Shown here: one piece after another, positions 59,310 to 64,000 of the stretch | How the letters are laid out: every line of letters begins with the position of its first letter | Position numbering within the stretch: position 1 is the first letter of the stretch | From: Filimonas sp. | GTDB taxonomy: Bacteria; Bacteroidota; Bacteroidia; Chitinophagales; Chitinophagaceae | Length of the DNA stretch: 64,000 nucleotides | Assembly (NCBI GenBank): GCA_017306865.1 | Contig: JAFKHH010000016.1 | Span: 372,001 to 436,000, forward strand | Reading direction: 5' to 3' | Made by a program: the position numbers and the translations under genes | The notes under the pieces: model-generated | Database searches by the model: none | Told to the model about the DNA's origin: nothing | What the model saw: only the letters and a program-made list of their open reading frames with translations

Positions 59310-60590
59310 ATGACAGAAATATATTTACTGGTTCTTATTGCATGCACGCTAGTCCTGATGGGTTTTTTTGCCGGAACGGAGATCGCGTTTAACAGCGCGA
59401 ACCGGTTAAATATCGAGCTTAAGAAAAAACAAGGGAAGAGTAAGGGAATTATCCTTTCCCGCTTTATGGATAACCCCTCTGAGTTTATTGGCACCAGCCT
59501 GGTGGGGATGAATATTTTTCTTATTGTCTATGCACTCCTTTGTACAGAGTTGTTGCACATTTCCTTTTGGGGCAAAGGCTATTTTGGACTGGACATGAGC
59601 AGCCTGGGCTCTATGATAGCACGAGTGCTTGTAGACACACTGATCTTTAGTCTTATCGCACTTATTTTCGGAGAGTTTATACCCAAGGCGGTTTTCAGGG
59701 CTAAGAGCGACACACTGCTAAGTTCATTTGCACTCATTTATAACTTCTGTTATAAGATCTTCCGCCCTGTTGTTAAGTTCTTTGTGTCCATTTCGGAATG
59801 GACGTTGAAAAATTTGTTCAACGTTCGTGTGAGGGAAAGCGGAGAGGCTTTTTCCAGGATAGACCTTGATCATGTTTTTCAGCAGACAAAGGAATCGGAT
59901 GAGGATAACCAGGAACTGAATACAGAGCTGTTTGCAAATGCAATGTCCCTTCCTTTGGTCAAAGTAAGACAATGCCTTGTACCAAGAACGGAAATAGAAG
60001 CAATAGAATCTACCGCTACTATAGAAGATATACGCCGCAGGTTCCTTGAAACAAAACTGAGCAAGCTGGTAGTGTTTGGCGATAATATTGATAATATATT
60101 GGGCTATGTACACCAGTTGGACCTGTTTAAGAAACCAAAAGATATCAGCTCTATATTACTGCCAATCCCTGCCGTACCTGAAAGTATGAGTGCGACAGAC
60201 CTGATCACTAAATTTTCCAAGGAGCGCAAAAGTATTGCCTGGGTAGTAGATGAGTTTGGCGGTACAGCAGGTATTGTAACCATGGAAGATGTGCTGGAAG
60301 AAATTTTCGGCGAGATCAAAGATGAATATGACATTGAGGAGTTTGTAGAGAAGCAGCTTGCAGAAAATGAATATATTTTTTCCGGCAGGCTTGAGCTGGA
60401 TTACCTGAATGAAAAATATCATTTTGAATTTCCTGAACATGAATCGGAGACGCTTTCCGGTTATATTATACACGAATACGAAACCATTCCTAAGCTAAAA
60501 GAGCGCATTATCATAGGGCGTTACGAGTTCGACATCCTCAACGTCAGCGATACCCGTATAGAAACGGTGAAGATGAAAGTGCTGCGCTAA
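59310..60590 (+). CDS. CNNM/CorC-type transporter (hemolysin family, GldE-related)
   Basis: 426 residues. N-terminal DUF21 domain with about four membrane helices (3-27, 60-80, 90-112, 125-150), starting LVLMGFFAGTEIAFNSANRLN. A pair of CBS domains follows (about 205-335: PRTEIEAIES, VWVVDEFGGTAGIVTMEDVL-like region). A C-terminal CorC_HlyC domain comes last (350-426). It fits Mg2+/Co2+ extrusion proteins; GldE of the gliding system is a member of the same family. In many Bacteroidota such a gene lies near lptC and tatC, as here. Confidence 0.85.
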   Translation: MTEIYLLVLIACTLVLMGFFAGTEIAFNSANRLNIELKKKQGKSKGIILSRFMDNPSEFIGTSLVGMNIFLIVYALLCTELLHISFWGKGYFGLDMSSLGSMIARVLVDTLIFSLIALIFGEFIPKAVFRAKSDTLLSSFALIYNFCYKIFRPVVKFFVSISEWTLKNLFNVRVRESGEAFSRIDLDHVFQQTKESDEDNQELNTELFANAMSLPLVKVRQCLVPRTEIEAIESTATIEDIRRRFLETKLSKLVVFGDNIDNILGYVHQLDLFKKPKDISSILLPIPAVPESMSATDLITKFSKERKSIAWVVDEFGGTAGIVTMEDVLEEIFGEIKDEYDIEEFVEKQLAENEYIFSGRLELDYLNEKYHFEFPEHESETLSGYIIHEYETIPKLKERIIIGRYEFDILNVSDTRIETVKMKVLR

Positions 60591-60605
60591 AAATAGTTGT
60601 ATAAA

Positions 60606-60657
60606 GTGGATAGGGTATATAAAGTTTGGTGTTCAATACTTTATATACCCTATCTAC
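60606..60657. repeat. 20-bp inverted repeat before tatC
   Basis: GTGGATAGGGTATATAAAGT (60606-60625) pairs with ACTTTATATACCCTATCTAC (60638-60657) with one G-T wobble, loop 12 nt. No T-run follows. It lies 15 bp after the CNNM gene stop and could end its transcript. Confidence 0.6.
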
Positions 60658-60716
60658 TTAAATACATTATAAACAATCCCCGCCGAATTTTCTGACTTTT
60701 CTGATGACAATCCCTT

Positions 60717-60724
60717 TAACTTTG
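60717..60724 (+). promoter_or_regulatory. -7 promoter box of tatC (TAACTTTG)
   Basis: Exact TAnnTTTG, 25 nt before the tatC ATG at 60750. Confidence 0.5.
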
Positions 60725-60749
60725 CGCCCTCACGATAGTCTATTAAGCC

Positions 60750-61604
60750 ATGACAGAAGGTTTTTTTAACAGGAGAAACATACGCGGGGAGATGTCGTTT
60801 GTGGATCATTTGGAAGCCCTAAGGTGGCATATTATCAGATCCATTATCGCTATACTTATTCTTGCAGTTATCATATTCATTAAGATTCAATGGGTATTTG
60901 ACAACATTATTGCGGGGCCTATCAACCCCAATTTTGTTAGTTATACGGCTTTTTGTCGCTTTAGCCATTTCCTGCATTTGGGTGATGCGCTTTGCCTGCC
61001 ACCGGTGAAGGTAGATCTTCAGACTACTTCATTCGGCGGCCAGTTCCTCAGCAGCTTTACCATAGCATTTGTCGGCGGCTTTATTGGTGCATTCCCTTAC
61101 ATTTTCTGGGAGTTCTGGCGTTTTATAAAGCCTGCTCTTCGCACCAAAGAACTAAAGAATACACGCTTTGCTATCTTTTGGGTGTCTTTCTTCTTTTTCA
61201 CCGGCGCGGCGTTTGGCTATCTTGTACTGGCGCCTTTTACTTTTAACTTCCTTGCCAGCTTCAACATCAGTAACATGAGTATCATGATTACGAAGCCAAC
61301 ATTAAGTGACTATTTAGATAACCTTACTAATATTATCTTAGGCTGTGGTATTGCATTTGAATTGCCGGTACTCGCCTTTGTACTTACAAAAATTGGCCTG
61401 ATCACGCCTTCTTTCCTTCGCAAGACAAGAAAGTATGCCATTGTTGTTATCCTGATCATTGCGGCCTTTATTACACCTAGCCCGGATTGGGTAAGCCAGA
61501 CGCTGGTATTTATTCCGCTGATGGCGCTGTATGAAATAGGTGTGCTCGTATCTGCAAGAGTATATAAAGATGAGCAGAAACGCGAGAAAGAAGAATGGAG
61601 TTAA
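60750..61604 (+). CDS. tatC: Sec-independent protein translocase TatC
   Basis: 284 residues, six membrane helices. The N-terminus has MSFVDHLEALRWHI, the TatC HLEELR-like motif; later GAFPYIFWEFWRFIKPAL and the second half with FELPVLAFVLTKIGL and TPSPDWVSQ are typical. It is the twin-arginine signal receptor. No tatA gene is adjacent. Followed by rpiB (124 bp, with an ATTGTT-type repeat between them). Confidence 0.95.
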   Translation: MTEGFFNRRNIRGEMSFVDHLEALRWHIIRSIIAILILAVIIFIKIQWVFDNIIAGPINPNFVSYTAFCRFSHFLHLGDALCLPPVKVDLQTTSFGGQFLSSFTIAFVGGFIGAFPYIFWEFWRFIKPALRTKELKNTRFAIFWVSFFFFTGAAFGYLVLAPFTFNFLASFNISNMSIMITKPTLSDYLDNLTNIILGCGIAFELPVLAFVLTKIGLITPSFLRKTRKYAIVVILIIAAFITPSPDWVSQTLVFIPLMALYEIGVLVSARVYKDEQKREKEEWS

Positions 61605-61634
61605 AGAATAACAAGTACGAAGTACTAAGTTAAA

Positions 61635-61727
61635 AGTACAGGTATATTGCTCAATTGTTGAATGGCTGAATTGCTCGTGATTTACCATTGTAACAATAGA
61701 ACAATGCAACAATAAAACAATTTAACA
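61635..61727. repeat. ATTGTT-type inverted repeat between tatC and rpiB
   Basis: TTGCTCAATTGTTGAATGGC and ACAATAGAACAATGCAACAA show the ATTGTT / AACAAT repeats in opposite orientation, similar to the sequence near 41757-41930. No frame. Confidence 0.45.
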
Positions 61728-61728
61728 C

Positions 61729-62178
61729 ATGTCAACGTTCGATCTATCAAAACCTATTGCTATCGGTAGTGACCATGCCGGGTTTGAATACAAAGAGGCT
61801 ACTAAAAAATGGCTGACGGAAAAAGGATATATCGTAAAAGACCTCGGTACTTACTCTTTGGATTCTGTAGATTACCCGGACTTTGCACATCCTGTAGCAG
61901 GCATGGTAGAGAACGGAGAGGCGGCATTTGGTATTTTGTATTGCGGCTCTGCAAATGGTGTAGCTATTACAGCAAACAAACACCAGGGCATTCGTGCGGG
62001 GCTGATTTGGGACAATGAGGTTGCGAAACTGGTACGCCAACACAATGACGCAAATGTGATCTGTATGCCTGCAAGGTTTATTGCATTGCCCCTCGCATTA
62101 CAAATACTGGAAACATTTATCAGTACTTCTTTTGAGGGTGGCAGACATCAGAACAGGGTAAATAAGATCTCCTGCTAA
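61729..62178 (+). CDS. rpiB: Ribose-5-phosphate isomerase B
   Basis: 149 residues, normal RpiB size. IAIGSDHAGFEYKEATKKWL at the start, the DYPDFAHPVA segment, and FGILYCGSANGVAITANKHQ with the catalytic Cys. Near the end VICMPARFIALPLA. Interconverts ribose-5-P and ribulose-5-P. The active-site loop reads CGSANG rather than CGTGIG, common in Bacteroidota. A terminator follows. Confidence 0.95.
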   Translation: MSTFDLSKPIAIGSDHAGFEYKEATKKWLTEKGYIVKDLGTYSLDSVDYPDFAHPVAGMVENGEAAFGILYCGSANGVAITANKHQGIRAGLIWDNEVAKLVRQHNDANVICMPARFIALPLALQILETFISTSFEGGRHQNRVNKISC

Positions 62179-62229
62179 TATAGTTTCAAGGATTTCAAAG
62201 TTTAAATCGTTTCAATAGCTTTTAATATG

Positions 62230-62265
62230 CTCCGCCAGGAACCTCGTTCCTGACGGAGTTTTTTG
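62230..62265 (+). terminator. Terminator after rpiB
   Basis: A 13-bp stem CTCCGCCAGGAAC / GTTCCTGACGGAG with one mismatch, loop CTC, followed by a T-run. Confidence 0.8.
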
Positions 62266-62441
62266 TTTTTAAACCACAAGACAAATGAAGGTTTTAAACT
62301 GTTCTCAAATAAAACATTGAAACAATGGAACCATTGAAACCCTATTATTTCCCCGCTTAACCTATTTCTTCATTTTGCTTTGGTCATTTTTCCTATTTTC
62401 ACTCCTTTACTGTTCAACAGTACTGTTTAAATACACACTCA

Positions 62442-63965
62442 ATGAGAAAACTATTTGTTCCCTTAGCACTGCTGCTATCTGTATCCGCGATGGCGCAACA
62501 GAATAAGGATGCGGTTAAATTTTCACAAACAATCACAGCTTCTGACCTGAAGGCAAAACTATCTGTTCTTGCAGGCCCGGAAATGGAAGGCCGTGAAACT
62601 GCTACGGCTGGCCAGCGCAAAGCTGCAGCGTACATTGAAAATCATTTCAAACAACTGGGGCTTTTACCTGGTACTCCCCAGGGTTATCAGCAACAATACC
62701 CGGTGTTTATCGATTCTCTCAGCAAGGTTGCTTTTGCTGTAAATAGCAATAGATTCAACTTTGGTGAGAACTTTTCTATCAGCGCATCTACACTTACTGA
62801 TACGCTTGCCAAATTCAACGAAATAGTACTGGTAGGCTACGGCATCACAGATTCTTTATATGATGATTATAAGGACCTGGATGTAAAAGGAAAATGTATC
62901 CTGATAGCGGAAGGTGAACCTAAATCAGATGACGGCACTTATATTATTTCAGGCACTAAACGCCCGTCAAGAGCTTCCAGTCCGTTTTCTAAAATTGCGA
63001 ATGCAAAAAAACATGGCGCTGCATTAGTACTGTTCTACCAGACTACATTCAGAAAAACAACTAACCGTAAAGGCAATATGTACACTGCTGCAAGAGCTGG
63101 TGGCGGCGCGAATACTGTTGTTATAGATTCTACTGTTGCGGAAACGATCATAGCAGGATTACCAAAAGACCTGAATGAGATGATCAAATCCGGTCATTCT
63201 TTGTCTACAACATTCAAGGCAACAATAGATGTTGAGGTAAAAAAAGAAGTATTGAAATTACAAAGCAGCAATGTGGTTGCTATTTTACCTGGTACTGATA
63301 AAAAAGAGGAGTACGTATTTCTTACAGGCCACTATGATCACCTGGGTATTCAAAACGGGCAGATCTACTATGGCGCTGATGACGATGGCTCTGGCACTAC
63401 CAGTGTACTGCAAATGGCACAAGCTTTTGCTGCTGCTAAAGCTGCAGGCAAAGGTCCAAGAAGATCTATTGTTTTCATGACAGTTTCCGGTGAAGAAAAA
63501 GGCCTTCTGGGTTCTGAGTATTATACTTCTCACCCGACTGTAGACCTGAAAAAAGTAAGCGTAGACCTGAACACGGATATGGTTGGCAGAATTGACCCTA
63601 CATACAAAGGCGATTCTACTAACTACGTTTTTGTAATAGGTGAAGACAAGTTAAGCTCTGACCTGATCAAGGTTAGCGACAGCATCAACAAGAGCTATAT
63701 GCACATGGAGCTTGACAGAAGATATAACGATCCAAAAGATCCAAACCGTTTTTACTACAGGTCGGACCACTTCAACTTTGCAAAAAATGGTGTGCCGGTT
63801 ATATTTTACTTTAATGGTACGCATGCAGATTACCACAAGCCAACAGACACAGTAGATAAGATCAATTTTGACCTGATGGAAAAAAGGGTAAAGCTGGTTT
63901 TCTATACTGCATGGGAAATGGCAAACAGGGATGCAATGATGGTAAGAGACATTCCGCTGAACTAA
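62442..63965 (+). CDS. M28-family zinc aminopeptidase, secreted
   Basis: 507 residues. Signal peptide (1-18, AMAQ). The first 240 residues contain a PA-like insertion (KGKCILIAEGEP and a loop with TVVIDSTV). The M28 core has all metal ligands: GHYDHLG (His), GADDDGSGTTSV (Asp), VSGEEKGLLGSEYY (Glu pair), DLNTDMVGR (Asp) and THADYHKPTDT (His). It is expected in the periplasm or surface, removing N-terminal residues. No T9SS C-terminal domain is present, so export is by Sec. Its stop is 35 bp from the window end. Confidence 0.92.
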   Translation: MRKLFVPLALLLSVSAMAQQNKDAVKFSQTITASDLKAKLSVLAGPEMEGRETATAGQRKAAAYIENHFKQLGLLPGTPQGYQQQYPVFIDSLSKVAFAVNSNRFNFGENFSISASTLTDTLAKFNEIVLVGYGITDSLYDDYKDLDVKGKCILIAEGEPKSDDGTYIISGTKRPSRASSPFSKIANAKKHGAALVLFYQTTFRKTTNRKGNMYTAARAGGGANTVVIDSTVAETIIAGLPKDLNEMIKSGHSLSTTFKATIDVEVKKEVLKLQSSNVVAILPGTDKKEEYVFLTGHYDHLGIQNGQIYYGADDDGSGTTSVLQMAQAFAAAKAAGKGPRRSIVFMTVSGEEKGLLGSEYYTSHPTVDLKKVSVDLNTDMVGRIDPTYKGDSTNYVFVIGEDKLSSDLIKVSDSINKSYMHMELDRRYNDPKDPNRFYYRSDHFNFAKNGVPVIFYFNGTHADYHKPTDTVDKINFDLMEKRVKLVFYTAWEMANRDAMMVRDIPLN

Positions 63966-64000
63966 GCTTAACAAAGAATCATATTTATAAAACGGCTACA

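Noticed and set aside
1-64000. CRISPR array, insertion sequence, integrase, tRNA or rRNA gene
   Set aside because: Looked for regular spaced repeats, transposase motifs and tRNA/rRNA-like sequences; none was found by eye. A tRNAscan or ISfinder search would be needed to exclude small or degenerate cases.

Overview
The window is a chromosomal segment of a Bacteroidota bacterium, most likely from the Chitinophagales/Sphingobacteriales side and probably Chitinophagaceae. This rests on several observations: two very long proteins with C-terminal gliding-motility/type B sorting domains of the type IX secretion system (T9SS), a GldC gene, a PorG-like gene, the families DUF4270, DUF4290, DUF4251, DUF4303 and DUF4907, many lipoproteins, weak Shine-Dalgarno sequences, and several -7 boxes of the Bacteroidota form TAnnTTTG. 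No exact species can be named from sequence alone. No rRNA, tRNA, CRISPR array, insertion sequence or prophage was seen.

Layout. 1-2.9 kb: end of rpmH, then an outer-membrane protein and a DUF4270 lipoprotein on the minus strand. 3.2-6.7 kb, plus strand: LytS-type histidine kinase with LytTR regulator, then a six-bladed Kelch lipoprotein overlapping a DUF4907 lipoprotein. 6.7-17 kb, minus strand: an envelope-building block nadK, porG-like, uppS, bamA, two Skp/OmpH chaperones and murI. It is interrupted by an inverted T9SS cargo gene carrying a choice-of-anchor L domain. 17-30 kb: a 994-residue VIT/VWA/TPR/DUF2135 protein, CBS protein, hydrolase, CvpA, YqeY, GldC, a glycosyltransferase, a 1189-residue PKD-rich T9SS cargo and a DUF885 peptidase. 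30.8-34.5 kb: lysS followed by a small AT-rich patch with two immunity-like genes (DUF4303, ankyrin). 34.5-41.1 kb: an AhpD-like enzyme, HxlR regulator and divergent MFS exporter, a glycoside-hydrolase-like lipoprotein, DUF4251, and a suppressor-of-fused protein. 41-48 kb: nitroreductase, murA, DUF4290, lipid kinase, typA. 48-53 kb: meaB and four glycosyltransferases on both strands. 53-64 kb, mostly plus strand: LON-like domain protein, coaX, outer-membrane protein, lptC, aldo/keto reductase, a GT-B-like protein, CNNM-type transporter, tatC, rpiB and an M28 peptidase.

How it fits together. The dominant theme is envelope construction: peptidoglycan precursors (murI, murA), the undecaprenyl carrier (uppS), outer-membrane protein insertion (bamA, skp), lipopolysaccharide export (lptC), T9SS and gliding (porG-like, gldC, two type B cargos), surface sugars (five or six glycosyltransferases) and Tat export. 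Accessory genes are sparse. The most notable are the VIT/VWA protein with an internal TonB-box-like segment, the immunity-like genes without an evident toxin, and several families of dispersed palindromic repeats in the intergenic spaces.

Limits. All calls were made by reading translations and motifs. No database search, structure prediction or alignment was run. Promoters are matches to the TAnnTTTG consensus only, and start codons were corrected from longer reading frames where signal peptides or promoters made that clear.
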